This document shows positions 1-6,415 of a stretch of 15,897 nucleotides of DNA, piece after piece; the first letter of the stretch is position 1, and every line of letters starts with the position of its first letter. Made by a program: the position numbers and the translations under genes. The DNA is taken from assembly GCA_905210545.1 (NCBI GenBank), contig CAJLXC010000035.1, forward strand, positions 1 to 15,897, in the 5' to 3' direction. This stretch comes from an uncultured Eubacteriales bacterium. Its GTDB lineage: Bacteria > Bacillota > Clostridia > Christensenellales > Borkfalkiaceae. The notes under the pieces are model-generated. The model was not told where the DNA came from. It saw only the letters and a program-made list of their open reading frames with translations, and did not search any database.

Positions 1-1
1 G

Positions 2-379
2 GATCAGATGCTTTTCTTGAAAGTGGTTTCTGATCATGGAATGGGGGAAACTGCCAGACAGGAATACCGGCCGGGGACAATTCATAGTTTGATGAGTGGG
101 GCAAAAGAGGAACTTCTTCCATTTTTCAATCACATGATGGAAAAACAACCGGAAAAGGAAACAGAGGAAAGAAATCCGGAGGCAGAACGCTTGAAGGAAG
201 AACTGCACTGCTCTGTCACCATGGCGGCGGAAGTGGAACAACTGGTGCGTTATGCTAAACTGGCAGGGGTGGGACTTTCCACAATTCTGGAGGCAGACCG
301 CGCTGCAGGCATCCTGCCCTGCAGAGATAAGAAGGAGGGGAAAGGATATCTTGCACAGCTTAAAAGACGAGTGTTATGA
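2..379 (+). CDS. Nucleoside phosphorylase/nucleosidase-like protein, 3' end only
   Basis: The reading frame is open to the left edge, so the true start lies outside the window. The first visible residues (LFLKVVSDHG) resemble the C-terminal Ser-Asp region of the MTA/SAH nucleosidase and purine phosphorylase fold, where the Asp contacts the purine base. They are followed by about 95 residues of charged, helical-looking tail with no domain I recognise. Proteins of this kind often sit just upstream of spore photoproduct lyase genes in Lachnospiraceae, which matches the next gene. The family call rests on a short stretch and on context. Base and codon use differ from the genes after 1.2 kb. Confidence 0.5.
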   Translation, partial: DQMLFLKVVSDHGMGETARQEYRPGTIHSLMSGAKEELLPFFNHMMEKQPEKETEERNPEAERLKEELHCSVTMAAEVEQLVRYAKLAGVGLSTILEADRAAGILPCRDKKEGKGYLAQLKRRVL

Positions 380-860
380 GCGGGAAATAACGGCGGACAG
401 TCATCGGTTTTCTCACATCTATGTGGAACACCGGGTACAGAACCTGCCAAGAACCCGGGAGATCCTTAACCATTTTCCAAAAGCCCAGGTAATTCTCGTC
501 GAACACTATAAGGATGTATTTTGCAGAAGAGGGCAGGATTATGTGAAACAGCATGCGGGGCAGGCTCTGATTCTTGCGGAAAAAACCGAGCATTTTTTAT
601 ATGAGGCCTCTCCGGTATGCCAGGACTTCGGTAACGCTAATTTTTATTATTGCTCCACCATGATGAATTGTGTTTTTGACTGTGATTACTGTTATCTGAA
701 AGGGATGTATCCGTCGGGGCATCTGGTGGTTTTTGTGAATCTGGAAGATTATTTTGATGCGATACGAGGGGAACTGCAGAAGCGCAATCTCTATGTATGC
801 GTTTCCTACGATGCGGATTTACTGGCACTGGAGGGTGTGTGCGGATACGGAAAGCGATGA
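351..860 (+). pseudogene. splB: Spore photoproduct lyase (SplB), C-terminally truncated
   Basis: Spore photoproduct lyase is a radical SAM enzyme that reverses the UV-induced thymine dimer of spores. From the TTG at 351 (AAGGAGGGG ten bases upstream) the product is 169 residues. It keeps the family N-terminus (FSHIYVE, then HYKDVF) and the [4Fe-4S] motif CxxxCxxC at Cys107, Cys111 and Cys114, followed by YLKGMYPS. It then stops after the SYDADLLALEG segment, at about half the usual ~340 residues, and loses most of the radical SAM barrel. Downstream frames do not clearly restore the missing part, though a short SADW match in another frame hints at frameshifts. It overlaps the previous gene by 29 bases, so the TTG start is tentative. 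It is probably inactive, or broken by sequencing or assembly error. Confidence 0.8.
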
Positions 861-1091
861 ATCTGCCTGCCCCGCTGTTCCGGGCAAGAGGAACGTCGGC
901 AGACTGGCAGCCGGAATCCTCCATGTCGGAGAAGAGGCTGTCGCCGCTGTGAACTGTGGTTTGGCAGGTGTCGTTCATGTCAGATCCATATTTGCGTTGA
1001 GACTAGCTTGTTCGATGTAAAAAGGCAAGCGCGGAGGGGCGGAGGGCACGCTTTTTTGCCCTGCGTACGAGTCCCGCACCGTCCCGGAAGG
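861..1091. other. Stretch without a recognisable gene
   Basis: This GC-rich stretch follows the abrupt end of splB and precedes the tRNA promoter. The open frames here give low-complexity Arg/Ser/Ala-rich products without family features or good ribosome-binding sites. A short hairpin (AGGGCA/TGCCCT, about 1046-1065) is visible. A change in DNA source may lie in this stretch or in the tRNA after it. Confidence 0.4.
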
Positions 1092-1120
1092 TTGACCTCG
1101 GGCCATGAAATCTATATAGA
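1092..1120 (+). promoter_or_regulatory. Promoter of the tRNA-Leu gene
   Basis: TTGACC (1092-1097) and TATAGA (1115-1120) are separated by 17 bases. The -10 lies ten bases before the tRNA 5' end, the normal arrangement for a stable-RNA promoter. Confidence 0.65.
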
Positions 1121-1129
1121 TGCAGCAGT

Positions 1130-1213
1130 GCCGGAATGGTGGAATTGGTAAACGCAGCGGACTCAAAATCCGCCGATGGCGACATCGTGAGGGTTCGACC
1201 CCCTCTCCGGGTA
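1130..1213 (+). tRNA. tRNA-Leu (anticodon CAA)
   Basis: A class II tRNA with a long variable arm. The anticodon stem GCGGA/TCCGC encloses the loop CTCAAAA, with anticodon CAA at 1164-1166, reading UUG. The variable arm is CGATG-GCGA-CATCG. The T arm is GAGGG-TTCGACC-CCCTC. No CCA is encoded. The 5' acceptor strand (GCCGGAA) and the 3' strand (TCCGGGT) do not pair well: positions 4-69 and 6-67 are mismatched and 1-72 is G-U. The body is otherwise regular. The 3' strand would suit a 5' strand of GCCCGGA, so the two halves may have different origins. Confidence 0.85.
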
Positions 1214-1240
1214 TTGTTTTTAAGTTCGGGCGCGCTTCAT

Positions 1241-1318
1241 TTCGGAAATGGTTTCCGAATCGTTTCGTTTGCGGATTTTGCCTTTCAAAGGCGCGCGGCG
1301 GGTTTTTTTATTTTTTTT
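1241..1318 (+). terminator. Possible terminator region after tRNA-Leu
   Basis: An 8-bp palindromic hairpin (TTCGGAAA-TGG-TTTCCGAA, 1241-1259) is followed by a small stem (GCCTT/AAGGC, 1280-1292), a GC-rich stretch and a T tract (1303-1318, one A). The spacing is not that of a classic intrinsic terminator. It lies between the tRNA and the convergent metQ end, and could serve the tRNA transcript. Confidence 0.4.
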
Positions 1319-1340
1319 CGTTCAGTTTTGCGGCGTTATT

Positions 1341-2240
1341 TTAATATTTCCATTCGGTTGCCTTGCCAAAATAAATGCCGAGCGGCTCGTAATGAACCTT
1401 GCAGGAAGCAAAGAGCTTTACAGTTCCTTTGTATTCCGAAAGATACGGAACGTGCTGAAAGTAGTTTGCGTCGTAAGTGCCGCTTGCCACTTCGTCGTTC
1501 TGAATCGTCCAGTCGAGGATTTTTACTTCCAGATCGTAGCCTTGTTTTTTAAGAAGGTCTTTCACGCAACCGTTAAGCACTTCCGCGTGGGGAACGTCCG
1601 AAGCGCAAACCGAAATTTTGGTGTTGTTTCCGTTCACGGTCGCGTCTTTAGTCGTTCTCAAATCTATCTGCGTAGAAGAATCGCAGGTCATCGCTCCGAG
1701 GTATTTTGTCTTGAAATACGTAGATACTTCTTGTGAAAGCATCGCGTTGGTAAGCGCGTCGATTTTCTTTTTGTAGTCGGCGTTGTTTTTATAATCGTCT
1801 TCTCTCGCGGCGATAACGTTTGCTTTGCCCGCAACCTGCGCGGCGTCGTCTTCTACCGCGGCGCGTTTATCGGAGGTTATACCGCCGGTATACGCGGTAT
1901 TGCAAGGAAGAAGCGCAAAGTCGTAATCGCCCATAGACTGAACGAGCAAGTTTTCCGCAACGAGGGTTACTTTAACGGTCTTTGCTTTATTTTCCCACGA
2001 TTTCTGCGTATCGGCAAAGTTGAGCGAGCCGTCTTCTTTAACGGGAAAATTATCGCCTTCGGCTTCTTTGCTGATAACGCCTTTTGCCTCTAACAGCTGA
2101 AACGCGCGAGCCGCGTTGGACACGTCGTCGCAGATTTCAAACGTGGTAGCGCTGTTCCCGCAAGCCGCAAGAGAGCCGACGGACAACGCCGTTATAAGAC
2201 AAAGCGCAAGCGAGGTTATGATTTTAACAAATCTTTTCAT
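1341..2240 (-). CDS. metQ: Methionine-binding lipoprotein MetQ/NlpA family, circularly permuted
   Basis: Substrate-binding lipoprotein of the methionine ABC transporter, 299 residues. A signal peptide ends in the lipobox LAAC with Cys27 as the lipidated residue. The order of the two lobes is reversed relative to normal MetQ. Residues 33-183 correspond to the usual C-terminal lobe: FEICDDVSNAARAFQLLE matches the family VAIPNDPTN..RALLLL segment, ANVIAARED matches the family VN(V/I)(I/L)(A/V)(V/A)RE segment, and SQEVSTYFKTKYLGA matches the usual C-terminus. A polar linker follows (about 184-206). Residues 207-299 are the usual N-terminal lobe: PHAEVL, DANYFQHVPYL, then VHYEPLGIY at the very end. 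Its start overlaps the metI stop by ATGA, and its ribosome-binding site AAAGGAG lies inside metI. The family assignment is firm; binding of methionine is inferred from metN and metI. Confidence 0.93.
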   Translation of the reverse strand: MKRFVKIITSLALCLITALSVGSLAACGNSATTFEICDDVSNAARAFQLLEAKGVISKEAEGDNFPVKEDGSLNFADTQKSWENKAKTVKVTLVAENLLVQSMGDYDFALLPCNTAYTGGITSDKRAAVEDDAAQVAGKANVIAAREDDYKNNADYKKKIDALTNAMLSQEVSTYFKTKYLGAMTCDSSTQIDLRTTKDATVNGNNTKISVCASDVPHAEVLNGCVKDLLKKQGYDLEVKILDWTIQNDEVASGTYDANYFQHVPYLSEYKGTVKLFASCKVHYEPLGIYFGKATEWKY

Positions 2241-2908
2241 TTCAATGTTCTCCTTTTATCTGTTTTTTTTGCTATTTTAAGTCCCGCTTCCTGAACGAGT
2301 TGGACTATTATTACCACTATTACTATGAGCAGCCAGAACTGCCACGAGGCTAAATAATTGCCGGTATTTCTCGTATAATACGTATATATACCCGATATAA
2401 GCCCGCCCGCGCCTATGTTATAAGCAAAGGACGAATAACCGAGAATGCTTACCGCAACCACCGCAACGCCCGTTATAAGCGAAGCCTTGGCTTCCGGCAG
2501 AAGCACCTTTATTATGAGTTGAAAATCCGTCGCGCCGAGCGACCTTACCGCCTCTATCTCGCCGGCGGGAACTTCCGCCAAAGACTGCTCTACCATTCTC
2601 GAAACGAATCCGAACGCGCACACCGTCATGGGGATTAAAATCGTGTACCACTCGCCCGTTCCCCTGCCGAACCAGGCTCTCGTCCAGGGGATACACAACA
2701 CGATTATGATAAGGCACGGCACGGAACGCAGAACGTTCACGATAAGCCCCGTTATCGTATTGAGCCATTTGCACGGCTTTAATCCGTTTTTGGAAGTAAC
2801 GTTTAAAAGCACGCCGCACGGAAGCCCCAAAAGATACGCGAACGCCGTGGAAAGTATCGTCATCAGCAACGTTTCGCCCGTCATACGTGCAATATCAATA
2901 AAGCTCAT
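2237..2908 (-). CDS. metI: Methionine ABC transporter permease MetI
   Basis: Integral membrane subunit of the D/L-methionine importer, 223 residues, the normal size for MetI. Hydrophobic spans are visible near residues 15-35, 52-75, 88-105, 142-165 and 190-207. The cytoplasmic EAA loop that docks on the ATPase is at about 113-140 (EIEAVRSLGATDFQLIIKVL). The family segment ILGYSSFAYNIGAGGL follows at 155-170. The gene starts inside the 3' end of metN (14-base overlap) and shares an ATGA junction with metQ, so the three are translationally linked. Confidence 0.93.
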   Translation of the reverse strand: MSFIDIARMTGETLLMTILSTAFAYLLGLPCGVLLNVTSKNGLKPCKWLNTITGLIVNVLRSVPCLIIIVLCIPWTRAWFGRGTGEWYTILIPMTVCAFGFVSRMVEQSLAEVPAGEIEAVRSLGATDFQLIIKVLLPEAKASLITGVAVVAVSILGYSSFAYNIGAGGLISGIYTYYTRNTGNYLASWQFWLLIVIVVIIVQLVQEAGLKIAKKTDKRRTLK

Positions 2909-3896
2909 CGCTGTCTACCTCCTCGTGCGCGATACCCTCTTTATCGAGATACGCGTTAAGTTTTTGTATATCCTCTTCGTAATACGGCAGTCTGAAAATT
3001 ATCTGCCCGTAAGTTTTGTCGTTTATGACCTTCGTTTCCGCGTAATAAACGGAAAGCAATATGTTGCACTGCTGAACTATGTTGGTTATAACGGGCTGTT
3101 CTATTTCTCCGTTGAACATAAGTTTCACGAATTTTTCGCCCTTTACGCCGGTATGCACTCTGCCCGAATAAATAAGCCGTTTCGCCACGGCGGCTTTGGG
3201 CGATAAAAACACTTCGGAAAGCGTGCCGCTGTCTACTATCTCGGAATTGTCTATTATCGCGACTTTGTTGCAAACCGCTTCTATAACGGACATCTGATGC
3301 GAGATGATAACGATTGTAAGTCCGAGTTTTTTGTTAAGTTCTTTCAAAAGCTCCAAAATAGAATGAGTCGTGTCGGGATCGAGCGCGGAAGTCGCTTCGT
3401 CGCATAAAAGAACTTTCGGGTCGGTCATCAACGCTCTCGCTATGGCGACTCTTTGCTGCTGCCCGCCCGAGAGCTCCGACGGATAAGACTTGAGCTTGTC
3501 TTTAAGCCCGACCGTTTCTAAAAGTTTAACGGCTTTTTCCGTTCTTGCGGCTTTGTCTTTATCTCCCGCGATTTCGCCGGCAAGTTCTACGTTTTTGAGA
3601 ACGGTTCTCTGTTGCAACAGATTAAACTGCTGAAAAATCATCGTGACCTTTCTGCGTATTTCGCGAAGCCTTTCTTTGCTTACGTCAAAGAGGTTTTCGC
3701 CGTCAATAAGCAGCTCGCCGCTCGTGGGGCGTTCTAAAAAGTTGATGCATCTGACGAGCGTGGATTTTCCCGCGCCGGAAAGCCCTATGATTCCGTAAAT
3801 ATCGCCGTCCTCCACGGTCAGATCGATGTTTTTAAGCGCGGTGAACGGTCCGTTCTTGGATTCGTAAACCTTGCTTAAATTTTTTATTTCTATCAT
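2895..3896 (-). CDS. metN: Methionine ABC transporter ATP-binding protein MetN
   Basis: ATPase that powers the methionine importer, 333 residues, typical MetN length. The Walker A motif GLSGAGKS is at 38-45, the Q-loop at FQQ (88-90), the signature LSGGQQQR at 142-149, Walker B VLLCDEAT at 162-169, and the switch His at 200. Residues ~255-330 form the C-terminal NIL domain, which in E. coli MetN binds methionine and inhibits transport when the cell is replete. The NIL domain separates MetN from generic amino-acid ATPases. It is first in the operon, with AAGGAAAAAAGGAG upstream, directly after an attenuator-like hairpin. Confidence 0.95.
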   Translation of the reverse strand: MIEIKNLSKVYESKNGPFTALKNIDLTVEDGDIYGIIGLSGAGKSTLVRCINFLERPTSGELLIDGENLFDVSKERLREIRRKVTMIFQQFNLLQQRTVLKNVELAGEIAGDKDKAARTEKAVKLLETVGLKDKLKSYPSELSGGQQQRVAIARALMTDPKVLLCDEATSALDPDTTHSILELLKELNKKLGLTIVIISHQMSVIEAVCNKVAIIDNSEIVDSGTLSEVFLSPKAAVAKRLIYSGRVHTGVKGEKFVKLMFNGEIEQPVITNIVQQCNILLSVYYAETKVINDKTYGQIIFRLPYYEEDIQKLNAYLDKEGIAHEEVDSDELY

Positions 3897-3937
3897 TAAA
3901 ATCTCCTTTTTTCCTTCGTTTATCGTGACAATAAAAA

Positions 3938-3968
3938 AACGCTCGGGAAGTTTGTTTCCCCGAGCGTT
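3938..3968 (-). terminator. Attenuator-type intrinsic terminator upstream of metN
   Basis: On the minus strand AACGCTCGGG pairs with CCCGAGCGTT (10 bp, extendable by GAA/TTC across one bulged G) and is followed at once by a T run (3933-3939). It lies between the met promoter and metN, about 40 bases before the metN start, so it would cut off the operon transcript unless overridden. Confidence 0.85.
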
Positions 3969-3988
3969 GAACGCAGTTTTTTACCGAA

Positions 3989-4069
3989 TTATAAAGACAC
4001 GGCAACAAACCCACGCCGAACAGCCCGGGAAATTAGCATTCGCATCATAATATTACGGTAATTATTCAT
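3989..4069 (-). CDS. Possible methionine-containing leader peptide of metNIQ
   Basis: A 26-residue open frame inside the 5' leader begins MNNYRNIMMRMLISRAV. Three Met codons occur at codons 8, 9 and 11, just after a small start region. Its stop is 20 bases before the terminator stem, the layout of a ribosome-stalling attenuation leader. An AAGGAG motif lies upstream, but with a long 13-base spacing that weakens the case. Bases 4004-4012, within codons 20-22, can pair with the loop and top of the terminator hairpin (3948-3956). No homologue is known to me; the role is inferred from position, Met codons and RNA pairing. Confidence 0.5.
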   Translation of the reverse strand: MNNYRNIMMRMLISRAVRRGFVAVSL

Positions 4070-4106
4070 AGCGATTTTGCCGCTCCTTTTTTTTCTTTAC
4101 CCGTTT

Positions 4107-4135
4107 ATAATACAATAAAAAAAAACTTATGTCAA
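4107..4135 (-). promoter_or_regulatory. Promoter of the metNIQ operon
   Basis: On the minus strand a consensus TTGACA (4135-4130) is followed by a 17-base spacer rich in T and then TATTAT (4112-4107). The predicted transcript would start near 4100 and carry a ~200-base leader before metN. The -35 lies just beyond the end of the pfkB gene. Confidence 0.8.
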
Positions 4136-4154
4136 ACGATTTTACGCCGTCTCG

Positions 4155-5114
4155 CTAAAATTTTCTTTTGAATTTTTCGCAAAGCTTTGCGGTTTCTTCT
4201 TCGGACACGACTCCGCTCGTTGCGTCCGCATACCTTAAAGACATAGCCGCGGCGGAAGAGGCGAGCTTTAATATCGCTTCGTCGTCGTAACCTTTATATA
4301 TGCCGAGAAGAGTTCCCGCGCAGAACGCGTCCCCCGCGCCCGTGCTTCCCTTAACAAAGCCCTGCGGCAGGTCGAAAGAAGCCACCTCGGTATATCCGCT
4401 CTCCGAAAGGCAAACGCCTTTTTCGGGCAGATGAATAACCACGCGCTCTTTAACGCCGAACGATCTGAGTTTTTCCGCAATCGCGCGTATATTCTCTTTT
4501 TTCGGTTCTATTCCCGCGATTTTGCCCGCTTCTATCTCGTTGATGATAAGATTATCGGTGTATTTAAGGCACGGCACGATAACGGAATATCTGTCGGAAT
4601 TTTCGCTGACTAAATCTATAGACGTTTTAACGCCCGCTTCCGCAGCTTTTTTCAGTATTTTAAGCCCGTCTCCGTTATCCACTTTATCGAGAAGCAGAAA
4701 ATACCCGAGATGCAGCATTTCGGCAAGGTCGCCGAAGTCTATATCCGAAAAACCGTAATCCGCAGACGCGCCCGCGTAAGTGAAGAACGTTCTTTCCCCG
4801 CCCGCCACGCTCATAACGTCGGTAAAACTCGTTTTATCCGTTTTGCTCGTTTTTATCGCCGAAACGTCCACGCCTGCGCGGGAGAGAGTATCGATAACGA
4901 ATTTTCCCTCGTCGTCCGCGCCGATTTTGCCGCTTGCGTATACGGGCAAAGCGTTATCGAGTTTTTTAAGATCCGTCGCCACGTTGGGAACGCACCCGCC
5001 GACCGAAAGCTCCGTCGCGCGGATTTTGGTAAGTTCTCCCGCTTTCGGGAATCCGTCTATAACGTTTATTTTATCCGCGAGAATACTGCCCGCAACGGTT
5101 ATGCCTTTTTTCAT
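4155..5114 (-). CDS. PfkB-family carbohydrate kinase
   Basis: Ribokinase/PfkB-fold sugar kinase, 319 residues, normal length. The N-terminal Gly-Gly substrate region is SVGGCVPNVATDL (37-49). The second PfkB signature GSTGAGDAFCAG is at 256-267, with the catalytic base Asp262 and the anion hole Gly-Ala-Gly. NEIEAGKIAG at 192-201 is the family N-x-x-E motif. The start codon lies two bases after the stop of the mtlD-like gene, whose last codons (AAGGTG) supply the ribosome-binding site. The substrate cannot be read from sequence; with a polyol-phosphate dehydrogenase next to it, fructose or a related ketose is a reasonable guess. Last gene of the cassette. Confidence 0.88.
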   Translation of the reverse strand: MKKGITVAGSILADKINVIDGFPKAGELTKIRATELSVGGCVPNVATDLKKLDNALPVYASGKIGADDEGKFVIDTLSRAGVDVSAIKTSKTDKTSFTDVMSVAGGERTFFTYAGASADYGFSDIDFGDLAEMLHLGYFLLLDKVDNGDGLKILKKAAEAGVKTSIDLVSENSDRYSVIVPCLKYTDNLIINEIEAGKIAGIEPKKENIRAIAEKLRSFGVKERVVIHLPEKGVCLSESGYTEVASFDLPQGFVKGSTGAGDAFCAGTLLGIYKGYDDEAILKLASSAAAMSLRYADATSGVVSEEETAKLCEKFKRKF

Positions 5115-5116
5115 TT

Positions 5117-6337
5117 TTACACCTTTATGGTTTTATTGTTAAGCTCTTCCGCCGTTTTAAGAACGGAAGCGAGTTTTTCGCCGCGCTTTAAGTCCGCATA
5201 AAGCTCTTCTATAAGTTCCGCGTGTTCGCCCGAATAATCGGAATACGTTTGCAGCGTTTTTTTCACGCCGTTTTCCGCGGCGAACGCGGCGAGTTCTTTG
5301 CTGCTTTCGTCGTCTTCGGGCGCGAAGAGCATGCCTGCGGCTATGCCTATGCAGATATAAGAAGCTTCTACCTTATGCTTTTCGCAAAGCTTAAGCGCGC
5401 CGATAAGCCTGTCGTTAGAACCGAGTTTTCGTTTCGTGTCTTTGCCTACTCTTTTTACCGTATCCGCAAGGGCGCGGTTTTTAAAACGGTATAACAGATT
5501 ATCCGCGTGTTCGGTCAGCATTTTAACGTCCGCGTCGTTTTCTCTGCTTACCGCGAGCGCGGAAGAAACGAGCGCGCGATACGCGCAGTATTCTATATCG
5601 AAATCATTCGCCGCCTGATAAATATATTCGTAGCCGCGAAGATTGCCGAGATAAGCGCACAGCGCGTGGCTCATATTGTGCATAAACAGTTTTCTTTCTA
5701 TAAACAGCCCGAACGGCGAATACGGATACAGGTTTTTCACCTCCGCGGGCGGTTCGCCCTTGAACGCCGCTTTATCCACGGGTAAAACGTTATACGGCTC
5801 TACGTATACGCGAAGCGGGTTGCCCTGTTTTTTCTCTTCCGTCATAACGGGAACCATTCTGCCGATAGACGCTTCTATAAATCCTACGTTTTTATCCACG
5901 TAATCGCCGAGCTCGGGAATCTCCTTTTTGATAAGACCTTTTAAAAACTCGTCCGCGCCGATAAGGTTTTCGCAGATTATTATGTTAAGCGGTTTTGCGT
6001 TTCTTTCCGCGCGTTTTTTTATGCCGAGCGATATGGGTTTTGCGATGAATTTAAGAACGTTTACGCCGATCGCGGTAGCCATCATATCGCAGGAAGCGAT
6101 TTCTTCCGCCACGAGTTCCGCGTCGCCGCCGTCTATGCCGTATACGTTTTTTACGATTTTTTCTTCGTTTTTATCCGAAGTAACCACGTTGACGGGATAG
6201 CTTTTATCCTGATTAAGCCTTGCGATTACTTCTTTGTTGATGTCTATAAATCCTACCGAATACCCGGCGTCGGAAAACGATTGACCTATAAAGCCTCTGC
6301 CGATGTTGCCCGCGCCGTACATTATAAATTTTTTCAT
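5117..6337 (-). CDS. mtlD: Mannitol-1-phosphate 5-dehydrogenase-like protein
   Basis: NAD-dependent polyol-phosphate dehydrogenase of the long-chain mannitol dehydrogenase family, 406 residues against about 380 for E. coli MtlD. The dinucleotide-binding motif GAGNIGRGFIG is at 8-18. The segment NIIICEN (118-124) matches MtlD, as does VGFIEASIGRMVP (151-163). The catalytic block is IERKLFMHNMSHALCAYLG (213-231), with Lys216, Asn221 and His224 in the usual places, but NTGHA of MtlD reads NMSHA. The C-terminal RLIGALKLCEK also follows MtlD. It would interconvert mannitol-1-phosphate and fructose-6-phosphate, or a related pair. No mannitol phosphotransferase gene is present, so the true substrate is open. 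Confidence 0.8.
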   Translation of the reverse strand: MKKFIMYGAGNIGRGFIGQSFSDAGYSVGFIDINKEVIARLNQDKSYPVNVVTSDKNEEKIVKNVYGIDGGDAELVAEEIASCDMMATAIGVNVLKFIAKPISLGIKKRAERNAKPLNIIICENLIGADEFLKGLIKKEIPELGDYVDKNVGFIEASIGRMVPVMTEEKKQGNPLRVYVEPYNVLPVDKAAFKGEPPAEVKNLYPYSPFGLFIERKLFMHNMSHALCAYLGNLRGYEYIYQAANDFDIEYCAYRALVSSALAVSRENDADVKMLTEHADNLLYRFKNRALADTVKRVGKDTKRKLGSNDRLIGALKLCEKHKVEASYICIGIAAGMLFAPEDDESSKELAAFAAENGVKKTLQTYSDYSGEHAELIEELYADLKRGEKLASVLKTAEELNNKTIKV

Positions 6338-6351
6338 AAACAGTCCTTTTA

Positions 6352-6382
6352 AACGCCGCCGCGAAGTTTTCGCCGCGGCGTT
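6352..6382 (-). repeat. Strong intercistronic hairpin
   Basis: The arms 6352-6365 and 6369-6382 pair at 13 of 14 positions around a 3-base loop. On the minus (transcribed) strand no T run follows, so it is unlikely to terminate. It sits between the NagB-like gene and the mtlD-like gene, just before the latter's ribosome-binding site. It may stabilise or divide the mRNA, changing the ratio of the two products. Confidence 0.65.
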
Positions 6383-6415
6383 TTCGGTTTTCTTTATTTT
6401 CGGTTTTTCTTTTTA

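Noticed and set aside
1120..1552. Plus-strand ORFs over the tRNA and metQ 3' end
   Set aside because: They run through the tRNA gene or antisense to metQ and have biased Phe/Arg composition typical of shadows.
1341..2240. metQ reversed order explained by two overlapping genes or a frameshift
   Set aside because: A single frame runs from signal peptide to stop with both lobes and a linker, and no internal start with its own lipobox is seen.
3832..4014. 60-residue minus-strand ORF before metN
   Set aside because: It crosses the attenuator hairpin and the metN start in another frame and has no family features.
3897..4100. SAM-I riboswitch or T-box before metN
   Set aside because: The conserved cores (SAM-I junction pattern, T-box GGTGG/ACCGCG-type segment) are not visible; the leader contains only the small Met-containing frame and one terminator hairpin.
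4710..6200. Long plus-strand ORFs opposite pfkB and mtlD-like genes
   Set aside because: They are antisense to well-supported genes, with no ribosome-binding sites or recognisable motifs.
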